DNA of 64,000 nt from a bacterium. Its GTDB lineage: Bacteria; Patescibacteriota; Gracilibacteria; UBA1369; GCA-2718715. The position numbers were made by a program, and so were the translations under genes. Where the stretch lies: assembly GCA_018662325.1 (NCBI GenBank), contig JABJGM010000002.1, positions 72,996-136,995 of the forward strand, read 5' to 3'. Of this stretch, positions 26,208 through 34,554 are shown piece after piece (the stretch's first letter is position 1; the number at the start of each line of letters is the position of its first letter). Under the pieces are notes generated by a model. It saw only the letters and a program-made list of their open reading frames with translations, was not told the DNA's origin and ran no database searches.

Positions 26208-27226
26208 ATTTTTTCAGATACTTTATCCTGATTTTTTGGAGAATGTTTAGATGAACGATTTGGCAGCTTTAGCAAGTGATCTAATAAACTTTTAGAGTCC
26301 AAATATGACTCCAGTAAGATATTTGAGTTTGCATTCTTTTCAATAAAGTATTCCGCATTTAACAGCTGATCACCTCGAGAACCAGCTTTGGTGAGAGGAA
26401 CTAAAACAGCAGGTATTCTTAAGCTATCAAGCTCGGCTAAAGTACCAGCTCCAGCTCTTGAAAGGCAAAGGTCAGTTATTTCATAAACAGGGCCTAAGTC
26501 TTTTATATAATCTAAGGGTATGTAGGAATTTTCTTTTTGATACTTCTCTGAAAAATTTTTCATTCCAATTACGTGAATTACATTAAAGTGATGTTTCAAC
26601 TCTTCTCTATGTTCATAAATTACATCATTTAAATATTCTGCGCCTAATGATCCACCAAGAATCAAGATATTTCTTTTTTCAGGGTTGATATATTCCGAAT
26701 GTTTAAAATTAGAGCGTGGTGAAATTAACGAGTTTAAAATAGGCAAATTTAAAACATATGTCTTTGATAAATATCTTTTATTAATTGATGATGGATGACT
26801 AAGCCAAACTTGCTTAGCCAGAGGCATAATTATTTTATTTGCTAGGCCAATTGATGAATCTGATTCGTGCATTATAATTGGAATCCTTAAAATTTTAGCA
26901 GCAATACAAAATGGAACTGCTATAAATCCCCCTTTGGAAAAAATTAAATCAGGTTGTTCTTTTTTTAAAATTTTTATTGATTTATATACTGAATTTAATA
27001 AAACAAAAATATCTGTAAAGTTTTTAATATCAAAATAACGCCGAAGTTTTGCAATTGGTAAAAAATATTTTACTTTAAAAGACTCAAGATTTTTTTTATC
27101 TAATTCTTGATCGGCAGCAACAAAAAAGAATTCTGTTTTAGGATCAATCTCTTGAATTTTTTCAATTACCGATATGCTAGGAATAATGTGTCCGGCGGTT
27201 CCCCCTCCTACGAGTGCTATTTTCAT
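26168..27226 (-). CDS. murG: UDP-GlcNAc:lipid I GlcNAc transferase MurG
   Basis: A 352-residue GT28 glycosyltransferase that converts lipid I to lipid II on the cytoplasmic membrane face. The N-terminal loop GGGTAGHIIPSISV is at residues 7-20, the lipid-contacting FSKGGFIAVP near 95, the donor-domain GGSLGAEYLND near 190 and the UDP-GlcNAc-binding LSRAGAGTLAEL near 255. Length is typical. The start lies 50 bases inside the ftsW gene, indicating translational coupling. Followed on the other strand by the O-antigen-ligase-like gene with a 40-base overlap. Confidence 0.96.
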   Translation of the reverse strand: MKIALVGGGTAGHIIPSISVIEKIQEIDPKTEFFFVAADQELDKKNLESFKVKYFLPIAKLRRYFDIKNFTDIFVLLNSVYKSIKILKKEQPDLIFSKGGFIAVPFCIAAKILRIPIIMHESDSSIGLANKIIMPLAKQVWLSHPSSINKRYLSKTYVLNLPILNSLISPRSNFKHSEYINPEKRNILILGGSLGAEYLNDVIYEHREELKHHFNVIHVIGMKNFSEKYQKENSYIPLDYIKDLGPVYEITDLCLSRAGAGTLAELDSLRIPAVLVPLTKAGSRGDQLLNAEYFIEKNANSNILLESYLDSKSLLDHLLKLPNRSSKHSPKNQDKVSEKIYALFKEASSKAK

Positions 27227-28385
27227 TGATATTTTTTAAATTATTATTAATCACATTTATCACAACTCCAACTCCAAAACAAGTTGCTAACATTGAGGAT
27301 CCTCCGTACGAAATAAACGGTAAAGTGATTCCGGTTACAGGTAAAAGTCCAATATTTACACCTATATTAATAAATGCTTGTCCTGCTATCCAGGTTGTAA
27401 CTCCTAAAATAATTAATCTTGCATAGTTTTCTTTTATTCTTTTGACGAAATAAAATCCATTTAAAATTAAATACATAAAAAGTCCAACAACCATAGATGA
27501 TCTGAAAAAACCTATTTCTTCAGCAGAAGCTGCAAATACAAAATCATCGGAAGCTTGGGGTAACCAATAAGACTTTTGAGTACCTTTAGTCAATCCTTGT
27601 CCAAAAATCCCCCCTGAGGCCACAGCTATATTTGCTTGCTGTGTTTGCCAACAATAATCTCTTCTATATCCATTTTGGGTTACTTCGCAATTATCTGTAC
27701 TTGGATTTACATACGCGTTCAAACGATGTTTAAGGTATGGATTTGTAGGCAAAACCAATAAAGTACCAATAAAAGCAACTAAAAAAGTACCTAATAAATG
27801 CTTTTTTTGAGCTCCAGCAAAAAAGAACATACAAAATGCAATTAATCCAAATACCATACTTGAACCTAAATCAGGCTGAAGTACAACCGGTAACATTATA
27901 GCTGAAGCTAAGATACCAAAAGATATAAATCCTTTTTGGAAGTCATGTAAAACAGATTTTTTTTGGTCTAGCCAAACAGCAAAATATAGAATCATACATA
28001 ATTTTGCTATCTCAGTGGGCTGAAAGGAACTATTAAAAATGACTATCCAAGAAGTTGCAGTCGTATTAAAGCTACTTCCCAAGATTAAAACTCCAAAAAG
28101 AGTAATAACCATTGCGGAAAAACCAAAAACTGCATACTTTTTATAGAGTTTATAATTTATTTTAGAGGCAAGTATCAAAGCACATCCGCCTAAAAAGACT
28201 CTAAATAAATGTTTAAGTAAGAGATAATAACAATTTACTCCTTGAGTATCACAACTTGGATACAAATCATTAATTGATTTAGTTAGATCAATTGATTTAG
28301 GAACACCTATGCTTGATATCATTATTATTCCAAAAGAAATAAGTAACAATACAGGTAGCAGAAATTTAAAATATTTTTTATTCAA
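27177..28385 (-). CDS. ftsW: FtsW/RodA/SpoVE-family peptidoglycan glycosyltransferase
   Basis: A 402-residue SEDS protein with about ten TM segments, polymerising lipid II into glycan strands. Visible family features are LKHLFRVFLGG, QPTEIAKLCMILYFAVWL, LQPDLGSSMVF (conserved Asp), and near the C-terminus PVTGITLPFISYGGSSM. Position directly before murG favours FtsW over RodA. The start is TTG at 28385; the first TM begins only eight residues later, so no downstream ATG is reasonable. An unusual extracytoplasmic loop with two Cys (PSCDTQGVNCYY) follows TM1, and another Cys pair (DNCEVTQNGYRRDYCW) lies in the large loop. These may form disulfides. Confidence 0.93.
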   Translation of the reverse strand: MNKKYFKFLLPVLLLISFGIIMISSIGVPKSIDLTKSINDLYPSCDTQGVNCYYLLLKHLFRVFLGGCALILASKINYKLYKKYAVFGFSAMVITLFGVLILGSSFNTTATSWIVIFNSSFQPTEIAKLCMILYFAVWLDQKKSVLHDFQKGFISFGILASAIMLPVVLQPDLGSSMVFGLIAFCMFFFAGAQKKHLLGTFLVAFIGTLLVLPTNPYLKHRLNAYVNPSTDNCEVTQNGYRRDYCWQTQQANIAVASGGIFGQGLTKGTQKSYWLPQASDDFVFAASAEEIGFFRSSMVVGLFMYLILNGFYFVKRIKENYARLIILGVTTWIAGQAFINIGVNIGLLPVTGITLPFISYGGSSMLATCFGVGVVINVINNNLKNINENSTRRRGNRRTHYS

Positions 28386-28508
28386 TATAATGTAATAGAA
28401 GTTTTAAGAATTATAGAGATTTTTTATGAAAATTTGAAGTTAAATTTTAGATTTTTTTAATTTTAACTTTTTCAAAAAAATAGTTTATTATATTAAAAAC
28501 AATTCTAT

Positions 28509-28889
28509 ATGTGGAAAAAATTTATTTTATTACTCAGTTTAGACCAAATTTCAAAATGTTTAATTGAAATGAAATTTACAGATTATCTCGTTAAGAATTT
28601 TGGTTCAGCTTTTTCACTTCCGATTCCTCAAGAAATATTAGTAATTATTGCTTTATTAATTTCATCTTGGGCGATTTGGTCTTATTATGAAAACAATACA
28701 TCGGAAAGTTTTACGTATTTAATTTTAGCTGGAGCGATTGGTAATTTAATTGATAGATTAAGACTTGGCTACGTAATTGACTTTATAAACCTTCAGGTAT
28801 GGCCAGTTTTTAACTTTGCAGATATATATATAACTTTAGCAGTAATGTTAATAATAAAAGAAGAAATAACTCAAAAAAATGGAAAATAA
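28509..28889 (+). CDS. lspA: lipoprotein signal peptidase (signal peptidase II)
   Basis: A 126-residue aspartyl membrane protease that cleaves prolipoproteins. The two catalytic aspartates are visible in GAIGNLIDRLRLGYVIDF (D91) and FNFADIYI (D105), and NFGSAFSL corresponds to the conserved NxGxAFS region. It is about 30-40 residues shorter than E. coli LspA, mainly at the N-terminus and in the loops. Its presence implies that lipoproteins exist in this organism. TATTAT (28486-28491) leaves a leader of about 11 bases. The stop overlaps the next gene by 11 bases. Confidence 0.92.
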   Translation: MWKKFILLLSLDQISKCLIEMKFTDYLVKNFGSAFSLPIPQEILVIIALLISSWAIWSYYENNTSESFTYLILAGAIGNLIDRLRLGYVIDFINLQVWPVFNFADIYITLAVMLIIKEEITQKNGK

Positions 28890-29445
28890 TTTAGTTTCAA
28901 AAATTAACTATGTAGTTTTATCAATTATTGCAGGCTTTATAAGCTCTGGAATTGGACTTGGTTTGTTCTTAGCTTTTTCTAAAGCGGGAATTACAATTGA
29001 AAGTGGCTTGAGTTTTGCAATAATATTTATTTTAGTGTTTAACTTTGTAATCTTAATTAATAATGTATTAGGTGGTTATTTTTACAATGTAGCCTATAGA
29101 TTACCTAGTACAGGGATTTCAAATCTAATGATTAAACTTTCTATCAGCCAAGTTGTTTTAAATTTGATTGCTCTTCCTTTTGTATTTATGGCAATTGCAA
29201 AAGGTATGTTGGCTATTTTTATGCTGACAGTTTGTTTTATATCAATCAATAATTTATTTGAAATTCTTATCTCTAAAAATGATCATAATTTTGTAGGTGC
29301 GGCAATTGGATGTTTTTTAACTTTAATGATTGGATTAACTTTAGTATTTAACATTGAAGACCTTCAATCTATTTTCGTTCCTTTAAACTTATTAATTTTA
29401 GTTCTTAGCAATTTTTTAGAGTCTTTAGGGTCTCAGGTTGCATAA
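28879..29445 (+). CDS. hypothetical polytopic membrane protein
   Basis: A 188-residue very hydrophobic protein with about six TM segments and short loops. No recognised family and no conserved charged residues in the membrane that would suggest transport or catalysis. It overlaps lspA by 11 bases, so it is translated from the same mRNA; a role in the envelope is only inferred from that. A strong terminator follows 5 bases after its stop. Confidence 0.7.
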   Translation: MENNLVSKINYVVLSIIAGFISSGIGLGLFLAFSKAGITIESGLSFAIIFILVFNFVILINNVLGGYFYNVAYRLPSTGISNLMIKLSISQVVLNLIALPFVFMAIAKGMLAIFMLTVCFISINNLFEILISKNDHNFVGAAIGCFLTLMIGLTLVFNIEDLQSIFVPLNLLILVLSNFLESLGSQVA

Positions 29446-29450
29446 AAGAA

Positions 29451-29477
29451 AAAAGCTCCTCTATGGAGCTTTTTTTT
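29451..29477. terminator. bidirectional terminator at 29.46 kb
   Basis: Stem AAAAGCTCC/GGAGCTTTT, loop TCTAT, with T tract on the plus strand and A tract on the other side. It closes the lspA unit and the whole giant-protein operon that arrives from the right on the minus strand. Confidence 0.9.
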
Positions 29478-29481
29478 ATCT

Positions 29482-30234
29482 CTATTTCTTTGGAATATTT
29501 CCACCTATACCCTTAAGTGCTTCCAACCCTTCAATTGGTACCATCCAGATTGTGGTATTTGATTGATCGGAAGACAGATCATTTATAGATTGAAGAGTTC
29601 TTAAATGAAGAGCTCCAGGAGCTGTAGCCAATAAATGTGCAGCTTTAGAAAGATTTTCGGAAGCTTCTAATTCTGCCTTAGCTTTTATAATAACTGCTCT
29701 TTTTTCTCTTTCAGCTTCGGCTTCTTTGGCCATTGTTCTTTTTAAATCATTTGGAAGCCTTACATCTTTTAACTCAACTGATTCAACTCTTATCCCCCAT
29801 TCATCAGATGCTTTCTCTACAATATTTCTGATTTTATCTGCAACCTGATCTCGAGATCTTAAGAGAGTATCTAAATCAACAGTCCCTACAATATTTCTCA
29901 TTGTTGTTTGAGCTAATTGAGAAATAGCGTATCTGTAATTTTCTACGTTGATGATAGCTCTTTGTGCATCTTTTACGTTGTAGTAAATAACAGCGTTTAT
30001 AGAGATAGAAATATTATCTAAAGTGATTGCTTCTTGATCTGGAACGTCTACTGCTTTAGTACGCATATCAACTATATCCATACTCTGGAATATTGGAAGA
30101 ACTATTCTCCAACCTGAGCCTGAAACTCTGGAAAATTTTCCAAAGGTAAATTTTACTCCTTCTTCATATTCTTTTACTTCTTTAATTGAAGTGATGAGTA
30201 CCAAAATTATAATTGGTAATAAAAATGCTGTCAT
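29482..30234 (-). CDS. slipin (SPFH/stomatin/prohibitin-family membrane protein)
   Basis: A 250-residue SPFH-domain protein. A short N-terminal hydrophobic anchor (1-17) precedes the SPFH core (~20-185), with EYEEGVKFTFGKFSRVSGSGWRIVLP and DMRTKAVDVPDQEAITLDNISISI. A charged helical stretch, EAEAEREKRAVIIKAKAELEAS, follows and ends in a short C-terminal tail. Slipins form large membrane-associated rings or scaffolds and often pair with an NfeD protein; no NfeD is next to it here. It is the last gene of the giant-protein operon, 34 bases after the preceding stop, so it may organise the membrane for that surface system. Confidence 0.92.
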   Translation of the reverse strand: MTAFLLPIIILVLITSIKEVKEYEEGVKFTFGKFSRVSGSGWRIVLPIFQSMDIVDMRTKAVDVPDQEAITLDNISISINAVIYYNVKDAQRAIINVENYRYAISQLAQTTMRNIVGTVDLDTLLRSRDQVADKIRNIVEKASDEWGIRVESVELKDVRLPNDLKRTMAKEAEAEREKRAVIIKAKAELEASENLSKAAHLLATAPGALHLRTLQSINDLSSDQSNTTIWMVPIEGLEALKGIGGNIPKK

Positions 30235-30268
30235 TTTATATTGGTTATATGTTATTTATTGATTTGTT

Positions 30269-31603
30269 TTATGATTCGTCTTTACATTGCTTTTCATGAA
30301 TTTTCTTCATGTTACCCAGTAAGGTTCCTTCGTTATCTTCCTCTATTATGTTAAGTGTTTTTTTAATAGTTTGCTTGGTTTTATCTAAAACTGAGGCTAG
30401 TTCCAAAGAAGAAAAATCAGCAATTTCAGCTCTTTGATTGTCAACAAGTCTTGCAAATTGTTTTTCAGATTGTCTTCTTGAGACTTCTTCAATAGCATTT
30501 TGTAAAAATGCATACTCTTCAAATGTTGAGGTTTGATTAAGATACTGACTAAATTGATCTACGGTTGTTGCCTCCATAAAAATTTTATTAACTTTGGCCT
30601 GGGTTTTATTTCCGAGGTTTTTATTTGAATCTGCTTTGTCTCCATAGGTATCTTTAATTTGTTGAATCTGCTTTTCAACAGTTGGAAACGTTTTTGACAT
30701 TACTTGTTTTAGTCCTTCCCAAGCTGAATAATCTTTACCTTCTGTAAAGCCATATATTTTCTTTAGCTTATCTTTATATAATTCCCCAGAAAATGCAGAC
30801 TTTGAAGTATTCCAAAACTTTTTAATGGTTCTCATAAGCTTGTTTGATTCTTTTCCAAATCCATTTTCATAAACCTCACCAAGACCTATATAGCCTTCTA
30901 CAACAGCATCTGCCTTGTCTAAAACAGCTCCCAAGCCACCAGCACATTCGCGCTTGCTATAGTCTCCATCTTTTAAGATACTAGGGGTTGAAGAGTTGTC
31001 ATAATAATTAAAACGGTGGGAATATTTTTCTACAAATAAACCAATGAATTCCTCTAATTTCTTTTTGTTTTGACTTTGTTGGGGATCTTGATTATAAACT
31101 TTTTTATACGAATTTAATAATCTATCAAACATTTCGGGTAAACCTTCAGTCTTAAACTGATTTATTGGTTCAGCACCTTCAGTTGCTTTTTCCCCGTATC
31201 CTAGAGCTTGATAAACGTCGACATTTCTTAGAAACTCAAGTTCTAATTCTAAAACTTTAATTTGTTCATTAATAATTGCGATCTGAGACCTTGTGTATCC
31301 AAATCCATTCTTTACTAAAAGATTGTATGAATCTTGCTTTTGTTCAACTACAAAAAATCGATCTCGTGTATTACAAAAATTATTTATATATCTAGATCCC
31401 TTGTAAACGTCAAAGTTTGTATTTAAGAAGTCTTCAGAGTATGAACTAAAATTTGCTAAACCATTATAGATTGATTGCACTGTAAATCCCATTTTATCAA
31501 GTGTGTTCATTTGTGACTGAGCAGTTTGGGTATAACCAATATTTATAAATAAAATAAATATGGAAATTATCGATAATTTTAAAATTTTTGATATTATTGA
31601 CAT
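30269..31603 (-). CDS. secreted helical protein with Cys near the C-terminus (operon protein 5)
   Basis: A 444-residue exported protein of no family I recognise. Residues 1-30 are a signal peptide (hydrophobic IISIFILFINIGYT, then a Ser/Gln-rich cleavage zone). The mature part is mostly helical, polar and repetitive in heptad character, with few cysteines (in NFCNTRD, KRECAGG and the last one in EKQCKDES, five residues from the end). It overlaps the previous gene by 10 bases and precedes the slipin gene. The shape (signal peptide, helices, terminal Cys) is shared with the other three small proteins of this operon. Probably a component of an extracellular or envelope assembly with the giant protein. 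Confidence 0.75.
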   Translation of the reverse strand: MSIISKILKLSIISIFILFINIGYTQTAQSQMNTLDKMGFTVQSIYNGLANFSSYSEDFLNTNFDVYKGSRYINNFCNTRDRFFVVEQKQDSYNLLVKNGFGYTRSQIAIINEQIKVLELELEFLRNVDVYQALGYGEKATEGAEPINQFKTEGLPEMFDRLLNSYKKVYNQDPQQSQNKKKLEEFIGLFVEKYSHRFNYYDNSSTPSILKDGDYSKRECAGGLGAVLDKADAVVEGYIGLGEVYENGFGKESNKLMRTIKKFWNTSKSAFSGELYKDKLKKIYGFTEGKDYSAWEGLKQVMSKTFPTVEKQIQQIKDTYGDKADSNKNLGNKTQAKVNKIFMEATTVDQFSQYLNQTSTFEEYAFLQNAIEEVSRRQSEKQFARLVDNQRAEIADFSSLELASVLDKTKQTIKKTLNIIEEDNEGTLLGNMKKIHEKQCKDES

Positions 31604-33273
31604 TTTGGTTTGGATAAAAATAATTTTGATGTCTCTTTGATAGAGAAGATAGAATCTTGTAAGCTTTTTAGGTTTTTATTAAATAGCTCCATTCTTTCTA
31701 AAAGTTGTGCATTTACGGAGTTAGCTGTAGCAGTTTTTTCTTCTAAAGATAATTTCAACTGACGATCTACTTGTGCCTCAATTATTTTTGATTGAAAATC
31801 TTGAATATCTTCTAAAACCTCTAAAAAGTTATTTGCATTTGAGAAATCTATTTCAGGTGCTGGAACTTGAGTCGCTTTAAATCTCTTTGAAATATCGCTA
31901 GGACTGATTTCTTGGATTGCCTTTTGAGGACTTGAAAGACTAAACAAAGACTTTGCTATAAAGTTAATATTGCTACTATTTATTTTATTTAAAAGATCTT
32001 TTTTACAGATTGGTGGTTCAAAATAATTACCCGTAAGTTTTTGAGGTATTAGGTTTTTATCATTAGTTTCTATAAATTTTTCATTCATACTGTCAAAAAT
32101 ACAATTTGTACAATTATTCGATGGAGTTAACCACCTTAAGTTTTGTCTAACTTCTTTAATATAAAAACAAAATCTTTGTTCTGGTGTTCCTACTGTTGAA
32201 TAAATAACATCACTTCCAGAATAACATGTGAACTCGGGAAACAAAGGATTACTATTTGTAAAACTTGGTAAATTAATACCGATATCTAGATTAGGATCTT
32301 CATCAGATTCATCTTCTTGGCTATCTGGATCTACTTGCCCGCCTGGAAAATTACCTTCTGAATCTGGATCATTTTGATTGTTTGAAGAGTGTGATTCTAA
32401 TTCATTTGCTAAGTTTGGACTTACTCCACATTGATCTGGTGTAAAATCTTGAACCTCACCTAAAGGTAAATCCTCTTGTTTATCACTGTTGTCAGTATCT
32501 GAACTTCTAATATCAGGATTGATATCATCTTTGAGATCTTCAACTACTTCATCGATATCTGTTTCTTCTAAATTCGTATCGTGATTTGTAGGTGATGACA
32601 AACTTTCTTGGTTTAATTCTGGAATTTGAAAAGTTTCCCATGGAACATTGTCACCAAAAAGTAAATTTTCTATATCTTTAAGATCCTCTAGTAAGTCAAA
32701 ATTGGAATCTAAAGTTGAATCATTAGCAAATATTTCAAAAGCTTTCGATTTAATAATCGCTTTATTTGTAATACTTATTACCTCTTTTTGATCTTCGTAA
32801 ACCTTTTCTAATTTTTGTCTTTCAGCAACTGCCTCTCCAACTGTAGATTTAGAAGTAAAATTTTCAATAAAAGTAGATTCAAACCAGTAGCCAACTTGGT
32901 CTGTAGCAGCATCTAGAATTTCTTGATTAGTTTTATAATGAATTTCACCGAATATACTTAAGTACAAATCTGGCTCACAGCAGTCTGGCACTGAATAAAC
33001 AGAATTGGTTGAATTAAAATAATAACCTTTTATGCCTCCAGCTAATTTTTCGCTATACTTTTCAATGTTATATTTCTTAAGAGAACCATAAGAATCATTA
33101 TCTAGATCAAGTTTTTCATTCTCATAATTTGCAACTGCATCTGATAATGCTTCCAAGACTTGATTTTTAACAGCAAGGTCAAGTTCAGCTTTAGCAATTG
33201 GTATGCTTAAAAAAATTAGTAGTCCGATTGTAATTGTGGTGAACTTTTTAAGTGCACGAAGTTGTTGTTGCAT
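31594..33273 (-). CDS. secreted acidic protein with a terminal Cys (operon protein 4)
   Basis: A 559-residue exported protein, read from ATG at 33273 rather than the track start at 33318. The later ATG puts a normal signal peptide (basic RALKK, then ITIGLLIFLSIPIAKA) at the N-terminus. The mature part has a helical N-terminal region (~30-190), a long acidic Asp/Glu/Ser/Asn/Pro-rich segment (~200-315), a Cys-containing middle (TCYSGSD, RFCFYIKE, NCTNC, PICKK) and a helical C-terminal region (~440-555) ending KPKCQ. No family recognised. Overlaps its upstream neighbour by 26 bases and the downstream one by 10. The eleven or so cysteines suggest disulfides, consistent with a DsbA-like gene in the window. 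Confidence 0.72.
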   Translation of the reverse strand: MQQQLRALKKFTTITIGLLIFLSIPIAKAELDLAVKNQVLEALSDAVANYENEKLDLDNDSYGSLKKYNIEKYSEKLAGGIKGYYFNSTNSVYSVPDCCEPDLYLSIFGEIHYKTNQEILDAATDQVGYWFESTFIENFTSKSTVGEAVAERQKLEKVYEDQKEVISITNKAIIKSKAFEIFANDSTLDSNFDLLEDLKDIENLLFGDNVPWETFQIPELNQESLSSPTNHDTNLEETDIDEVVEDLKDDINPDIRSSDTDNSDKQEDLPLGEVQDFTPDQCGVSPNLANELESHSSNNQNDPDSEGNFPGGQVDPDSQEDESDEDPNLDIGINLPSFTNSNPLFPEFTCYSGSDVIYSTVGTPEQRFCFYIKEVRQNLRWLTPSNNCTNCIFDSMNEKFIETNDKNLIPQKLTGNYFEPPICKKDLLNKINSSNINFIAKSLFSLSSPQKAIQEISPSDISKRFKATQVPAPEIDFSNANNFLEVLEDIQDFQSKIIEAQVDRQLKLSLEEKTATANSVNAQLLERMELFNKNLKSLQDSIFSIKETSKLFLSKPKCQ

Positions 33274-33916
33274 TCGGTAATTTATTAGGATATTTTTTAA
33301 CTTCCATAAAGACGTCATATAATTTTGAATTCATGGTATGAAGTTCTTTTTTGATTTGGTAATACTGTGAATGTAATATATAAGCCGAGTAATTTTCCTT
33401 ATAAAAATCTACTGAAACTCTGTTAGCTTCACTAACCTTCTCTCTCAAAAACTCTTTATACTCCGGTAATGGTGTTGGGATAACCCTTTCTAAGGAAATA
33501 GTATAGTCAGCAAATTCTTTATCAAGTCTTTCTTTTAAACATATTGAAGATAAATTTTGAAAATCAGTATCTATAATTCTAATTTTTTGTTCATCATCTA
33601 CACATTCATTGTATAGGGCTGCATTATAGCTTTCGCTGGTAATATCATATGCAATAGTTGGAGGCTTTAAGATATCATGATACTTTTTAAGGTCTTGTGA
33701 AGCTACTAAGAAATATTCCTCTTCATGAAGTAAAAAAAGCTGGTTCTGAAATTCATTTGTAAGTTGGTTGTTTTTAGCAATAGTTTTAGCTGTGATTTTT
33801 ATATATTCATCGTATCGACTTGGAGCACCACTTGCCGAATTAGGAATTAAATTCCATGAAATAAGAGCGATAATTAATAAACCAAAAATTTTTATTGGCA
33901 TTTTGAAAGATAGCAT
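33248..33916 (-). CDS. secreted protein with Cys as penultimate residue (operon protein 3)
   Basis: A 222-residue exported protein without recognised family. The signal peptide is MPIKIFGLLIIALISWNLIPNSASG; translation could start at ATG 33916 or at the Met six codons later, which gives a more usual signal length. The mature part is helical, with scattered Tyr/Glu/Lys and three cysteines (NECVDD, SICLKE, and TSCT at the very end). It overlaps the gene before it by 25 bases and the one after it by 26 bases, so expression of the series is tightly coupled. Confidence 0.72.
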   Translation of the reverse strand: MLSFKMPIKIFGLLIIALISWNLIPNSASGAPSRYDEYIKITAKTIAKNNQLTNEFQNQLFLLHEEEYFLVASQDLKKYHDILKPPTIAYDITSESYNAALYNECVDDEQKIRIIDTDFQNLSSICLKERLDKEFADYTISLERVIPTPLPEYKEFLREKVSEANRVSVDFYKENYSAYILHSQYYQIKKELHTMNSKLYDVFMEVKKYPNKLPNATTTSCT

Positions 33917-34554
33917 ATTAGGTTGTCATTTATTTTATTGAATTGTTTTACAGATTCATCTGTAATGCTTAGTAGTTGTTCAAACTGTTTATTGATTTGA
34001 TCGTATTTTTCAAGGATTACAGCTCCCCTTTTGGCTTGAACACTTTTAGTAAGGGTAGACTTGTAAACATGTTTAATCTCATCTAGATACTCTTGCGTAA
34101 CTACAATACATTTGTTTTTTCTATCAATTTCTCTCTGGATATTTTGTTGTTCTTTGCTACTTGTTCCTTGTAAATTTTGTTCACTTTGAGCTAATCTTTC
34201 TTGAGTTTGAGATAAGTTTAAACTTATTAAGTATTTTGCTTTCATATAAGCATCTTTAAAATCTTGAATTAATGCTGAATCGTATGTTGGCTGACTTACC
34301 ACTTCTTTAAGTTCATCGTAAAACTCAGCTGTAATAAGGTTTAAAGTTCGGGTATATTCTTCTTCGCAAACTGGGGATGGATTATTGAGTCTATCTTGAA
34401 TTTCTGAAGATGTTGTTTGCTGAATTTTTTCTTGTTGTCTTTGTTGTTCTGAGGATTGTGGATTAGCAAGAACATTGAAAATTTGCGAAGATAAAATTAC
34501 TATCACTAAGATAAATATATAAATTAAATGACGTAATCTTTTATTTTTAACCAT
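33892..34554 (-). CDS. secreted coiled-coil protein with a terminal Cys (operon protein 2)
   Basis: A 220-residue exported protein of unknown family. Residues 1-31 are a signal peptide (basic NKRLRH, hydrophobic IYIFILVIVILSSQIFNVLA). The mature chain is Gln/Glu-rich and predicted helical throughout. A clear coiled-coil stretch near 95-135 (SQTQERLAQSEQNLQ, then QREIDRKNK) is followed by another toward the end. It finishes ICYLSKCQ, so two Cys lie in the last eight residues. The ATG overlaps the stop of the giant gene in an ATGGTTAA arrangement, which implies termination-reinitiation coupling. Confidence 0.74.
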   Translation of the reverse strand: MVKNKRLRHLIYIFILVIVILSSQIFNVLANPQSSEQQRQQEKIQQTTSSEIQDRLNNPSPVCEEEYTRTLNLITAEFYDELKEVVSQPTYDSALIQDFKDAYMKAKYLISLNLSQTQERLAQSEQNLQGTSSKEQQNIQREIDRKNKCIVVTQEYLDEIKHVYKSTLTKSVQAKRGAVILEKYDQINKQFEQLLSITDESVKQFNKINDNLICYLSKCQ

